Shown here: positions 32,068 through 46,484 of the stretch, piece by piece
Layout: every line of letters starts with the position of its first letter
Position numbering within the stretch: position 1 is the stretch's first letter
Program-made: the position numbers and the translations under genes
The notes under the pieces: generated by a model
What the model was told of the DNA's origin: nothing
The model's database searches: none
What the model saw: the letters and a program-made list of their open reading frames with translations, nothing else
Source of the DNA: Aphis gossypii
Lineage: Eukaryota > Arthropoda > Insecta > Hemiptera > Aphididae
Direction of reading: 5' to 3'
NCBI RefSeq assembly: GCF_020184175.1
Contig: NC_065533.1
Location: 43,686,351-43,750,350, forward strand
Length of the DNA: 64,000 bases

Positions 32068-33899
32068 ATTAAGTATACAAAACCTTATTTATAAAAGTTC
32101 ACTAAAAATTATATGTACATAATGATCCAATGCACCGTATCTTACGTAAATGTAATAATTAAATAATATCGATGTATTCAATAAAAAATGTATTATACCT
32201 TCGGTTAATCAATATCTTTTATTATATTTAAAAAAGTAAAATAATTTTTTCATAATTTTGACGAAATATATGACATTTTTAACTTAAATATATATGTATA
32301 TATAATATAATTGTGTATTTTTGATAGTTTTAAATTATTTTAGAAAGAAATGATGAAAATCCTTGTTTTAAATATTCAAGCATTTACTCAGAAATAAAAA
32401 ATTGTATCATTCATAAACAAATAAAAAAACTAACAAATGTCTATAAATAATTTAAAAAAAAACAAAAAATTAAATATTTTGAAAATTTTATAATTTTTAA
32501 TAAATTTTAATATAAATATTCGATGAAAATGTCAACTCTACAATTCATTATTGAATTATCTATAGTAAAAAATACCTAGTCAAAAAAAATGGTTTTGTCT
32601 AAATATTCTCGTTTTAAATTTTTTTTTTGATTTTCTCCGATTATTTGACGGTGATTTATAATTTTTACCCTGCTATGTACAATTTTCTACCAGAAATCAC
32701 TCTTAAAGTTGAAAAATAATACATTTTAGTAAGTGATGACACTATGACAGACATAACTTAAAAAGAAAAAAAGTAAGATAAAAGTTAAACATACAATATT
32801 GTAGAACTGATGTATTCATTGCTCCACTCAGAATTTAAAATATAATTCCTAGGGTAATGATAATATTATGTAAATTTTAACTCAGATAATGTGGTATGGA
32901 AAATTCTACACACGATGAATTTAATATGTTGTACTAAAACGTATTATGTGACAGCAGGAGGGAAGTTATAATAATATAAAAGGAGTTGACGTGGTGGATA
33001 TGGTTATCCTTGCAGATATTTTTTTCTTCTTACGAGTAATTTACGGTAATTTTTCAACGTGAAAAATCGATTAGTTGTATAAAATGGTGGGCCGAATATT
33101 CTATTAGTTGCGGTCGGTTTACGAAAACGATGAGATAAACGGTGAATATTAATAATTATATTAGAAAAAAAACTAGCTAAAATTAAATTACATTTTATAA
33201 ATGATGAATAATTCAAATTTTTGTATTCGATGTAAAAATGGTATATTTATATTATTATAACTACCTGTATTTTGTGATACACATAAAAATAATATATTCT
33301 TTAAAAGTTATTAAAGTAATCTTCCTCCCAAATTCCAAGAAATAATAATAATAATAATAATAAAAAAACTACTTGTTTCAGAAATATTTTTTTTTCAAAT
33401 AATTTAAGAATTGTTGTGTGAACACCCTGAACTCCTTCCAGTGTACAATATTATGCATTAATACTGTATAATATAAATAATACATTTAAATATATTTTAA
33501 GTTTGATAGTTATTTTGAGTAGAAATTGCTCTTTGAAAACTGTAAATACAGAAATACAATGATATTCTTCCGCGTGATGTAAAAATATTTGTTTGTATTT
33601 TGTATACCTACAATGTGACTGTAAAGCCATTTCGAAATAATAATAACAGTGTACACTATATAAATACGAGCAATTGATAATCAATAGGAGCATTAAATAA
33701 ATACCATTTAAGATAATGAACAAAAGAAAAAATACAACAACGTTATGATTTTGTGTAGATATTATAGATTCTAAGCAATTTAAGAAAATGTTAGGATTAT
33801 GTTTTTTTTTTTGCTTTGTTTTCATTTTTTCTTCTTTTATATATTCATAAATATATTAGCTACCTATAGATTCGATGCCCGTAAAATGCGTTATTTTTC
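32068..33899. other. AT-rich spacer with a repeat fragment
   Basis: The segment 32700-32850 resembles 30040-30185 (gacactatgacagacataac, gatgtattcattgctccac), so a piece of the dispersed repeat is present. No gene is supported. The frame at 33004-33216 has no recognisable domain. Confidence 0.45.
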
Positions 33900-34700
33900 A
33901 AGTTAGCAAGACTGTGCGGAATACATATTTTGACAGTAGTAAGCACTAACATTTTATATACTTCCAGTCTTGTTTTGAACTTTTGTTTATCAGTGAAATT
34001 CGTGGTGTATCAAACAAACGTTGAAATTTTATTAATAACACTGTACTAGATAGTTATGAAACCTGCATATTTGTTGCCACCGTAACAAAAAATATAGGTA
34101 GTAAAAATAAACATAATAATAATAATAATAATAGTAATAAGAAAAATATGAATAATAATAATAATTTTCACGATCACAGTAAAAATAGGTTATCACATAA
34201 ACATAATCACCATTATTATTATTTGTTTATTTTCATAATTTTAGTACGTGTCTGGCGAGTTATATAATTTGTAGATTGTAGATTATGCACGACGCGTTAC
34301 AGCCACCGTCGACTCGCGAATATTTATCACAGCCACCGTGGTTTTTAATTGTTGTTCGATACCGTACGTTTCGCCGTGCGCTTCTTTTATACGACGGTAA
34401 TAATAATATAATAAAATATAATATTTTGGGCGCTAATCGCCGTACATTTTTAACATTGCATACTCGTGGGCGTAAATCGCCACTATTTATTGTTTTGGTA
34501 GACCTACTGTTTTTTTATTTGTTAAATTATTGTTCGTTAATCGTTGCATTGTGACTTTTAATGTGTTTTGTGTAAGAAAATTATTGAAATAGTTCCCAGC
34601 TAGCGGTGCGTACCGATCAACTTGTCAGTGTTTCAATATACATTTCTATTATTTATTCATACCGATTGACTTCGCAAAACAGGTGATTCATTATTATTAT
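33900..34700. other. CpG-richer patch of unknown role
   Basis: Between about 34230 and 34640 the sequence has many cg steps (gacgcgttac, gtcgactcgcg, cgtttcgccgtgcgc, cgctaatcgccgta) unlike the flanks. A short open frame (34285-34554, 89 codons) spans it but has no recognisable domain. An aacag|gtgatt donor-like site lies at 34679-34687. It could be a promoter and untranslated first exon, an old LTR, or nothing. Confidence 0.3.
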
Positions 34701-35054
34701 TATTATTTTATACATTTTTAGTTGTTGGACTAACAGGGCTGTTATTAATTTATTACTATAGTATTATCATTTTGAGTTTCTATTTTTTTTTCAGAGTTAC
34801 CATTCGCCGTAAGTATGCACATACTAGCACACAAATACACATTTATGCGCATTATGTAGTTCATCAGTATTTCCCCAGCAAATCAAATCGCTGATGTTCG
34901 ATCTGAGCTTTTACACAACTATATAATCTAGGAATTATCTAGTTACATATCTGCTCATAACTCATAGTGGGGTGCACGAAGTGTTTGGTGTCCGGGCGAG
35001 TGTGTTTTATCACTATATGTTCCTGGCTCATACAATATTAAAGTAATATTCATA

Positions 35055-35199
35055 CAAGGCCGTAACTGGAAAAAATTGTGTTCTAATTTTATTATAATAT
35101 TGTATAGATAATTTAGTATATCATACCTACCTATAATCATATAATATAACACGAAAAAATCTCGTTGAACCCCCAAAATCCTCCCAAAATACGGCCTTG
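35055..35199. mobile_element. Short MITE, 145 bp, with perfect 8-bp target duplication
   Basis: The left end is CAAGGCCGTAACTGG; the right end, inverted, is CAAGGCCGTATTTTGG. The flanks are TATTCATA on both sides (35047-35054 and 35200-35207). The structure fits a hAT-mobilised MITE. The open frame overlapping it is a by-product. Confidence 0.87.
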
Positions 35200-35207
35200 T
35201 ATTCATA

Positions 35208-35820
35208 GACATACATAAACAATTATATTGTTATATATTATATTATTTTATTTTGTTTTTATATGCCTATGTGCTATAGTAATATTACGTCGTCGAAGGA
35301 ATCTGATAAATATTCATGATTCCATGTCAAAACTCACAAAAAATTTATTCAAGAATAAAATGCATCTGGCCGAGCAACAGTAAATTAAATTCTAGAAATA
35401 TAAAAAAATTGTAAAACTAAATATATCTAAAAAGCAAATGGTTTTTTTTTTCGCTGAAGATCCATTGCTATGTGTAGTATGTTATACTGCTGATATCTTG
35501 ATTCCATGTGTCTTTCAACTAAAGCTCTATAAGAAAAGTAATACATTTGAAAAAAACAGTTAGGTAAAAATATAATCGAGCCTAAAAAAAAAAATCTGGG
35601 TTAAATCTGATTACAATAATGGCATTGAAAGGCTATCGAGCACAATATAATTGCACTGATAGACAGCTTTATTGACTACCGAAGAAAAAAATGTGACTAT
35701 TGTACATCTATAGGTACGTGTTACGGCAAAATTACATCGGTAAAACCATGATTTTTACAACGGCTCTTGGACAATGTTCGAATGGTGGGCTTTAACTGAT
35801 TGACTTTGCCAAATACTAGG

Positions 35821-35852
<32 letters not shown>

Positions 35853-38800
35853 ACAAAATAGTACGGTCTAATACTGAATGATTATTATGGCTTGTGGTTT
35901 CATTACCTGTATAGGAATAGTAAATCTTTGAGTAGGTATACTGCAAATAACCATGGTAAAGTATAAATATTATTGGATTTTAAGGATCTTTGTAACCTTA
36001 TAACCTTCAAGTAATATATTATTATACATTTATGCAGAGTTCTTTCATTCCACTACCTATTGTTTGAATTTATTTTATATAAAACACACCAGACATGAAA
36101 TGAATTCGTATTTAATGTAATAATGAAAAACATATAGTACATATTTTTTTAGTTTACTTTTATTAAAATTCAAAATTGCATTAATTATAAAAAATTAAAG
36201 TAACAAAACGACTATTTACAGTTTTATTTTATTTTATTTTTAAACAAAACAGAACAAAATCAATTGAATAAAATATGTTGTATTGTTGAATTTTTAGCAA
36301 AGTGAACAGTAAACTTTGATAAAATTGTATACATAATTAAGAATGACAGCCGTCTATATACTAATGGAAATAAACCTTTAAGTATTGTATCTAAATAACT
36401 GGTGGTGGAGTAAAACTTTTATTTCAATTAACAATAATATAACATATGCAATGAAAACTTTCAGAAACTCTAGACACAGAAACAATTCTATTTATGTTAA
36501 TTTTACGGTTAATTCGGGTACCTCCTACTTGTATTGTATAAAAAATAAAATATATTAAACGAATTTAAATTCATCTAATTTATGTTTAAAAAAGTTAAAT
36601 TTTATTTTCTTCTTTTTAATTTACTGGTATTAATGTGTTATGTATTTATAATTTTTCAAATTGAGTATAGTTTTGTTTTTCTCCGTTCGTCTATCATAAC
36701 TTTCGTTAACATGATTACTTCATTATACCAATTATGGTTTAACATATTAACAACTTTTGGACCAGATCTAATCGGTGCATAATACGTAACAGTTTTTCAT
36801 TTTTTCATTGAGTGCCAAAATGTATTATGATACTTTTGAAGGGTCAATTTTATCAATTTTTAAATTGTTCATTATTAAAGGATAATTATTGATTGATGGA
36901 AGAAAACTTTAAAAACACTATTTGTTCATTCTTGAGTTTTGTAATTAATTTCGAATTTTAAAGACAATTTTTTGATATTTTAAATTAAATTGAATTTGGA
37001 TACTATAATTCTGGGTAACACATACAATCAGTAAAAATTTAATAAGTCGATAGTGATGCAAATTAAATATATTATGTATTTGCATGTCCAATAAAATTGT
37101 CTGTTATCTACTTTTATTTCATAAAACTGATTTATTTATTTTTTGTTTAGTTGACTATAATAATTTTAGGAATGTCAATTTTTAGTACAATACTACATAA
37201 TATGATATTGTGTTGATAATATGTTATAGTTACAATTTACAATAGGATTATTACTTGTAATCACATAATATAAACGATCAGAAACTTAGTATTACTGTTC
37301 ATGATTTATTAAGTATAATAATTATTGAATTTACCTCATTTGTTAATTTTATTTATGACTTATAACATATTTAATTTGTTTTAATTTGTCTCGTTTATTT
37401 CCAATTGTTTGAAATAAATACATCTACGTATGTCATATATTCAAAAACAGGTACCTATACAGGACAGGATACTAAGAATGAGTGTTTAGAACTTATATTT
37501 TCTCTCTTATATTGAATATATTGAAGCAGAAAGCTATGTATTATTTTTAATAAATTTATAAATAATGATAAATTATTGCAATTTAAAAATATTCTTAGAG
37601 GAACTCTTTTTATAGAATTTTTAAGTGCTCGTAAAAAATTGTTTTTAACAATTTTTTTAGATTTCTTACATATAGTTATAGTATGCTATTATAAACTCCA
37701 AATTAATATTTTGAGTATTCGAAACTAAAATTTTTAAGATTAAACTAAAGAGTAAAGAAATATTAAATAAAATATGTCATGATTCATGAACTCAATATAT
37801 TTTTCCCCAATTCAAACTTTAAAGAGGTAATTATGTACATAAAAAAAAATTAATGCATAACTTTAATTTAAAGAACTCCTTAAAACTTGGTTACGAATGC
37901 TATCATAATAGTTTTCAAAAGCTAGTACATAAAGTATACCGTAACAAATGTTTGAAAATTAAACTTCAAAACAAACCAGAATATATTTTATTTAGCTTAT
38001 ACAAGTAAACACATAATATATTTAAAAAAATAAAATTTAGGTTTAAATAGTCATAGTTTTAAAATATTATTTTATTTAAGACTCGCAAAAATATATATTT
38101 TGTAATATGGTAATTATTGTCTGTAAATTAGTAAATTATATAATAATTGTATTGTATTATATTATTAGATGTAATTGTAATTATTAAGGTGTATTTTTTT
38201 AATTTTCATTTATAATTTCTATTTATATACTTACTTAAAAAGAAATGTCCAACAATCAGCACTTTGTATTTTACTTATTATTTTGTCATAAATTTAAATA
38301 TTATTAACTTGATACATATTTCATGTGTAGACTTATAACTGCGGTGTATTACGTAACATTAAAAAAAAAAAAAGTTGTAAATGAAAAAAAAAAAATTTAA
38401 TAATAATAATAATAGATATAATATGAAATATCACTGTACAGTGTACATATTACCACTTTTATTTTGTGTTTTTTCTTCGTAACTTTATTCATGTCTCAAG
38501 TGATATTATTACTTACCATGAAATATATACGTTGAATGTAATATTTTTCGAGACGAATAAAAATAGCCTGACCTAGCTCTTTTGATGTTTGTTAAGTTCA
38601 AACAGAAATGAAAGTGGATGTAAAATATACATTTATTATTATTTAACTTGTTTGTAAAAGTTTTAAGATGTCACAACTACAGGTGATTTTTGATGATATT
38701 ATTATTGTAACACGGTCAGGGTACAATTCTAGAGATTGTGACTTGTCTCATTCAGACGATCGTCTCGGCGAAGCCAGTTTTGTATTGTTAGTTTAAATTC

Positions 38801-40280
38801 AAACCAATACTTTCATATAGAAACGAGTATGAAAGAAGTTATATCTACAGAAAATGTATATATAGATTACATTAAATATAATATATATAATAAGTTTCCT
38901 GCGCATTTATATATGAGATGCGTTTTTAAAAATATTTAGTGCTCGTATAATACATTTAAAGTAAATATTGTTGACGATAAATATTTGAATTTACTTAGTT
39001 CAGTAAATATTATCCAATGACTTCAAATATTAAATTTATTATTTTTACCCAAAACTACAAACTGTTTTCAAATAAATCTAAAATAAAAAAAAAGGATAAC
39101 TTCCAACCTTGCAAGTATTTACATTAAAGTGTGAGAACTGCGATGAACATAATCTATAATGTGATATTAAATGTTTACTGAAATGGTTTTATGTGCTGAG
39201 ATTAATACATCCATAAACAGCTTAGATTAATTTTCCAATTTTTTTTACACCGAAATCATCTCGAGTTAATCAAAGGATGAAATAAATTACAACAATATGT
39301 ATTTGACTCTTTTTACATTATCTTTATTCTACATAAGAATTATTATTTAAATAATGAATAAACTTAAAAATAAATTGTACAATTATATGATGTAGGTAGG
39401 TAGATGAATTTATTAAACAAAATAAATTCACATATATATTTATAATCATTATAGGCATATACATAAGCGTGTAAAGAACTTAATATAATAGGTACATCAT
39501 AATGATGTGTTTTACTTACTTTTAATTGTTTAAATGAAAACAAAAACTTAACGAAACTCAATAGCAAGAAAATTATAGTAAAGAATACATACACAATGAA
39601 GTCTTAATGTAGTAAATGAATAGACAACAAAATATAATAGCTAATTAATTGTTGTACGAATAATTTAATGAAAAGCTTTTTTAGGTTAAAAAAAAACACG
39701 GTTCAGTCAACCAACATTTTCGGTGCGCTTATAATAGTTATATAGACTTAACAGACTAGTTAAAATAAAACAATTTTAAATCTTTTCGAGATCACAATAA
39801 GTAATTGTAGAAGAGCATAAAATAAAGTGGCAACCAACGCTTTAAGATTTGCTTAAGTATTTGACGTAATTCCTATATGTGTCGATAATGAATAATCTCT
39901 TCATTTGTTGGTGGCACAAACTATTATTTTAAGAAATCGATTTTTGGTATATATATATATATGAGTATACGCGTATAATATTTATATTTGTTTCAAACCT
40001 TACATTTATGTGTAAATAATAAACGCACACGTTGTTTAAGTTTATAATAATATCTAAGCTAATAATGTTTATTCGTGACTAGAATATACATACCAATAAA
40101 TAATTCTATACACATATTATATAAATGATATTATATTATATGTATATAATATATAATATTAATAATAATCATAATTTTATTATTACAGGCGATGAAGTTT
40201 TCACATCCAATCGAACAAAGCTTGACGAGGAGGTATACTTATATAATATCATATGAATGATATCGGAAAATTGGGATGTT
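35208..40280. other. Long AT-rich intergenic stretch
   Basis: No protein-like frame, no LTR pair and no long repeat recognised. It contains simple AT and aat runs only. Confidence 0.45.
35819..35848. repeat. (AT)n microsatellite
   Basis: About 14 at units in a row. Confidence 0.85.
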
Positions 40281-41071
40281 TTCTTTTATTACCAGTTAAC
40301 GATAGACAATTTCTTACTACACACTTTATAACAGAGCTTCTCATCCTTTTAATTGTACATTTTCAATGTAGTTTAAGGTAACGATTAATTTTATTTATAA
40401 AGTATATAAAGTATAGTTATGTTATTTTTTTAAATTTTTTATGTTTAAAATATTTTGACTTCTTAATAAGTTAAAAAACACGAATGAACTCCATTAATGA
40501 CTAACGAGTAAACCTAACATTAAATAGGCATTAGATTCATGAATATCATAGCAATAAAATAAAACGATAGGCAAATAACGAGTAATTGACAAACATCGAG
40601 TCTCGTTTGAAAGGAGTACAAGTATGCGGAAAGCGAATAACTATAATAATATTATATAGGTATTGATAATCACTAACCACTTCGTCAAGGATCCACCCAC
40701 AGACTGACGTTATCCTAAAAGGTTTCAGGCAAACAGAATATTATGTACAATTTTCGGGTAGTTCATTATTTTGTTATTAAATGAAAACCAAGGTTGTGGC
40801 AAAAAACGAATATTGCTGAATATTTTTGTTCATCCCATTGTAAGCGTCGTACGAATCGTATGCAGCTCTAAGGTTTCTTTTGATCAAGTGATTGGGGAGA
40901 GGGGTCGTCTTTTCCGACGTTATAACAGAGGAACCCGATTGGAATAGCTGTGTTTCGTGGGTTGGGTTTCCGACGAATATCAGTATGGAACGGGTCACGC
41001 GCAATTCTTATGACAGGAAATTATCAGTATATCGGCGGAGCGGCGGGCGGGGTTGAGCGGAAACGGTTGAC
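40281..41071 (-). other. Probable 3' untranslated region of the nephrin-like gene
   Basis: Downstream of the stop codon the minus strand offers AATAAA at 40392-40397 and near 40286-40291, roughly 700-800 bases on. G+C is higher near the stop and declines outward. The true cleavage site cannot be set from sequence alone. Confidence 0.35.
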
Positions 41072-41436
41072 TCAGACCAAGTGTCCTTCCGTCTCATCCG
41101 GTTTGTGTGCGAAAGTGCTGAGGACATTTTGCGACGAGAACACCGTGACGTCGGGCGGCGGAGGCGGTGGGGGTGGCGGCGAGTAATAGTTAAGCTTGCT
41201 GACCATTGGCGGTATCGTCGGAGGTGGCACCGGTCGGTTGTGCAAAATCGGTGGCAATGGCACGGCCCGAGCTGTGGGTACGCCCTGCACGACATGGTAA
41301 GGTTGTTGATGCTGTTGATGCTGCTGCTGCGGATGATGATGATGCTGATGTTGCTTCTGCTGCTGCTGTTGGTGCTGTTGTGGGTGGTGTAGGTGATGGA
41401 GGTGATGATGATGGTGGAGGTGGGAAGTCCGATTCT
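41072..41436 (-). CDS. sns: Exon 17: terminal coding exon, His/Gln-rich and proline-rich tail
   Basis: Opens with a long His- and Gln-rich stretch (about residues 6-45 of the exon), then prolines including an uninterrupted run of nine (SPPPPPPPPPDV), a possible SH3 or EVH1 ligand, and ends EGHLV before TGA. A C-terminal Val with Leu before it suggests a PDZ ligand, but the -2 residue is His, not Ser/Thr. Acceptor GTTGCAG. The repetitive CAG/CAT-type codons create many overlapping spurious frames on both strands. Confidence 0.9.
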
Positions 41437-44400
41437 CTGCAACACACACGATGAGCCAATATTGTTTCGGTCAATTTTTTTTGTTCATTTGTTTTTTTTT
41501 TATGTCTTTTTTTTTGCAGATTTGTGTCGCTAGCTGACACGTCGTGTGCTTATATGTTATCACAATGTACAGAATTTCGTGATGATAGGTTAATTGAAAC
41601 GTGCCATTATCACACGTCTATTAAACAATTACAACGATAATAACATAATATATTGTTAAATGTGATATTATTATCGTTATCATCATAATTTTTATTATTA
41701 TTGATGCGATGTGTTGTGTTAAATGCGTAAACCGAAACCATATTATTAGTTCAAGCGTGTTGTATGGATGTATAGGTATATTTATATATTATATATATAC
41801 ACATATATAATATGTATATAGTATTTTAAAAATGTGAGACTCCGTCCATGCGAAGACGATTTTAAGGACTGTTTTGCAGGTTTTAAAATATATTATGTGG
41901 CGGTTAGCGGAAGGTTAAACATTTACCGATATTTCTTCTGTCGTTTGTGTTTTCGTGCATATTGTAATGTTGCATTGATTGATCAGAGCTCATACTTAAA
42001 CCACCTCCGTATTGAACGTGTGGCTGTAGGGGATGATCACAATCGTTGATGAAAGGATAATCGATCTGTTCGATCAAATACGATTGTTCTGCAGATTTTT
42101 GCTGTTGATCGTCCTGTAAATAGTGTACACTGTTTATTCTAGCTTCCGTTACAGCCATAAAATGTGTATTTAAATTGTTTTTATTTATGCACCTATCCCC
42201 CTCTTATCACGTTTAAGTTTGTTATAAAAATCGAATAAATGTATTCGTTTTTTTTTAAAATTTATGAATTCAACATTGTACAGTGTACACTTTAGTGAAC
42301 CCGATATAGTTAGAATTATGGATTGTACTTACATTATAATCCGGAGAAACATTTGAATATGTTTCCGATTTGGCTGAAATTGAGCTTAAATTTTCATCGT
42401 ATCCATTATAGGTATTCGGTGCATACATTTCTATAGTTGGGGTTTTACTGCTAGAATCGTTGTTTTCTGTAAATTAACGATAAATACTTAATATGAATTG
42501 CATTAAATAAGTAATTGATAAACTAACAATTATCATGTAGTCGCAACCTGTTTAAAAATCTACAGTAAAAATAGCAAGAAAAAAAAGAGCTAAATTTGTT
42601 TATTGCTACGGTTATTCGTCAAAGCACATTTTTGAAATCCCTCCCTCCCGATAATATTGATAATATTATATAACACTAAATAAACATACCGTTGTTCATT
42701 TGTTTATTAACGTTACGACGCCTATGTATGCAGTACGACACAATGAATATGCTGATGAGTATTAAAATGCCACCAAAAACTCCCAAGAAAGTGAACACGA
42801 TGCGCATTCCTTGATCATCGACCGGCTTCTCTTGATTCGAATCGGGCTTTGGTTGCATATTTTCTTCTGTAAAACATAATATTAACAATTTTCGAATCAA
42901 AACAATTTCAATGATATGATCATGTCTCTTGTCGTAGTATTCCGTTATAATATATACTAAATATTATGGATGTGAAATACAATATTATCGTAAATATTTT
43001 ATTTCCCATCACATTTTTGTGAACAAATATTTATAGTTTGTGCACACTGAGATCTCGAATTTTATACTAGAATATACATACAAAAAGTTTGTACCTAAAT
43101 TCCTAAATTATACCTAAAATGAACTAAATATTGTTATTTATCACTTTACGTACTTGTTGTGGTTACTTTGAGGCTTTGAGACACATAAGAACTTTCCCCA
43201 TACATGTTATGGGCCAATATGCTGAACAAATACGAAGTTAATGGTTCGAGTCCACTGATCGTGTGATGAGTTTCGTTTCCGAGTTCCTCAACTCGGTAAT
43301 TTTTATTTTCGATTGGTCGGAAACGAATACGGTATTTAACCGGTTCACCTAAACAATTAATGAAAATTATTACTAACTATTATTTATTATATTAAATACA
43401 TTTAATGACAGTTATGTCAAATTACACAATTTTTCATAGCCAGATAATATCTCATATATTATGTGTAAGTTACTCGATTAATTGTAGTTGGTTACAAGTC
43501 ACGAGTTACACTAAAATTACGTGTATATCTAAATATCTAATTACGAGATATTAGATACTGTGAAAATTTATAACTGGTAACAAGTTATTGAATTATTTAT
43601 GTACAAACACAATAATAGAACTACTAAATATTAGTTTTAGGAGGGATTCACTAGAAAAATATATTATTTTTATTAATAAATGAAGTTTATAAGCATTAAC
43701 AATGAAATGTATATAAAAATGTTTACAAAAATGTGTTACGAAATTTAATAGCTAGTGCGTATGATAAATTCAGAACATAATATTATCAGGAATAAAATAT
43801 ACATATATTTAATCAAAGGCTCCCGACCAGGATGCAACGAAATTATTTGAAATATATTTTTAAGCAAAAAACGACTTCTTGAAAAATAGAATATATTTTA
43901 TAAAATATACAATATACTTATTACTTTTGTTCATACTTGGGCACTTAGCTAAATAAAACCGAAGATACAAAATATAAATATAAATACACGATTTATATTG
44001 TGTATTCAGTATAGAGTATAGGCCATAGGGTGCCTCCGGATTTTTAGAAAATAACTAAGGCTTCCGTGAGTCAAAAAAAGAATGAAATATATATAATATG
44101 ATATTAATACATTGGTATAAAATACTAATATATGGCCAGTAAACTTATACCTACTTATATTACAGTTCTTACGAAATAAAATAATACATTAATTATTTAT
44201 CATAATAATTATGTAACACTTATAACACTAGTAACACTAGTATTTATTGTAATTATGTGATACTATACTGATATAAGTGAAAACTAAAAATAGAAAAAAT
44301 AAGACGATTCAGTTTATGAAATAACAAGTGTGATCGAATGACCGTTCCATTTTCAATAAAAATTATAACTTATTATTTAAATTTTTAAGTCATTAAAATA

Positions 44401-46446
44401 TTATTTAATTAATTATTAGTGTTATAAGTTATGTTACAAAAATTTAACTTAAGCAAGTGCGTTTCTATAACCGACAACTGTCCAACTCTGACTCATAATT
44501 GTTTCCATATAATGTCTACTATGATTTTGATTCTCCGAGAAGATTTGATTTTTTTAATAAAGTGAAAATGAAAAGTGCAAAAATAAAAAACAGAAAAATT
44601 AAATGTGAAATTTGTATTACATCGTATGAGTATACTGAGTTACTACTCAGTGTTGTAGAATATTATTGGTATTTGTATTTAAATACTTTAATTTGTTGAT
44701 AACGATTATTTCTCAAACTCAATAATATTATAAGAAAATTTTATTTTTAATTTATAAATCTCAACCTATACTTGCAACCTATATTATCAATAACTTGATG
44801 ATTAATATAGTAATAGTTATCAAGCATACTACTATGGATAATAATATAATCACTTCGTATAAACGTAGTAACTGAATGAAACCTTGTTAGTTGTTAGTAT
44901 CGTTGGGAGAGGGTTACTTACGACGAAAAAAACTCTTTTTACGGATGTACACAGTGAAACAAATATGTCTATGAAACATAACAATAATTAAACAAATCTG
45001 CAATAGATGTTTTGAAAAAACCAAAATCAAATTGATGTGGTTTACGGTAACGATAAAATATATTTGAAATGCTGTTTTCTGTAAGTGGTATTTGAACCCT
45101 ATTGGAACACTTATTTTTTTATCGAATTTATTATAATCGAATAGTTTTTAAAAACGTCTTTCACAGCAGCACTGCATAATATAATAACTCGCTGTTACAA
45201 TACTATCGTCGTAAATTTAGCCTAAAACCTCAATACCTGCAGCTGCACATGACGTAGGTACTCGTATTGACTGTTATGTGCGTAGGCACTTACACTGCGC
45301 TATATACGTGACGCGCGTATAGTCGTGGTAAACGAGTGTACACTGTTGTGTATACGTACCACACGCGAACGAAAAACGAACGAGCAGGAATCGCACACGG
45401 ACGAATAAAAAACGTTCAACGATGATTTGAAAATTTCGGTTTGTATTGATATTTATGTTGACGCCGTTATTATTGGCGTCCGATACGGATGAAAAACGAA
45501 AAAAAAAAAAAATAAAATAAAACGTCGAAACCTATAGTCGCACGCGTTCGCGTTCGACGACGGGCGCGTGCATCACGGTCGTCGTCGTCGTCGTCGTATA
45601 TCATTATAGGTACCTATGTATAAGTAAGTCATGAGACGATAGTAGTTACCTCCGTCGAATCCGGGGGTCCACGTCAGCATCACTTTGTTGTGCGTGACGT
45701 TCGCCAATCGGAAATTGTACGGCGGGTCGGGGTGCGAGAAGACGGTCAACCGGTTGACCGAAGTCGTCCGCCCGAGTTTGTTGGACGCGGTGCACACGTA
45801 ATCGCCGTAATTGTACTGGTCCACTTGCAGTATCGTCAGCGTCGACTCGTAAAACGTTTCGTTCAGCTGAAACGCAGCACGCACACGGTATTAATATTAG
45901 TTTAAATTATATATATATATATATGTAAGTTTACGACTCGCTCGTTGTTTATAATTCGACGTGACCATCGTCGTATTATTATTATTATTATTATTATTGT
46001 ATATTACGGTCCCCCGAGCGCCGTCGTAACGGTGCAGTAGTAGATCGTACGAGTCTCCAACAGTAGTACAACACATATTATTATATTATTGACAATTATG
46101 TAATATTATTGTGCCGTCCGATTTGACACGCACCGTACCGAGAGACGAGCGACACGCCTACCCTGCGCCTATTATAATACTTAGAGGTATACGGTGTGAT
46201 TTGGGTTTGATCGCCGCGGAGATAATCTGGTCTGAGGATCACGCGTATGGATGAAATCAAAGATAGATATAGGTGGTAGCTGAGCGCCTGCTCGTCGATT
46301 GCTTTTTCACTTTAGTTTCATTATTGTTATTATTATTATTTAAGGACTATATCGTGGCAAGTCGTGTTGTTCTAAGAAATATATTGTCTAGGTATATTCA
46401 CGGAAAACGTCATTATACAGATTATAAGAATCGTGTAGGTCATAGA

Positions 46447-46484
<38 letters not shown>

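Noticed and set aside
34955..35212. 85-codon frame
   Set aside because: Its N-terminal half is the reverse complement of the 145-bp MITE.
41008..41540. Overlapping frames on both strands around the last receptor exon
   Set aside because: Shadows created by the CAG/CAT/CCG-type repeats. Only one frame joins exon 16 in phase and ends in the GHLV stop.
46449..46480. CRISPR-like or regulatory reading of trinucleotide runs
   Set aside because: Plain microsatellites without spacers in a eukaryotic genome.
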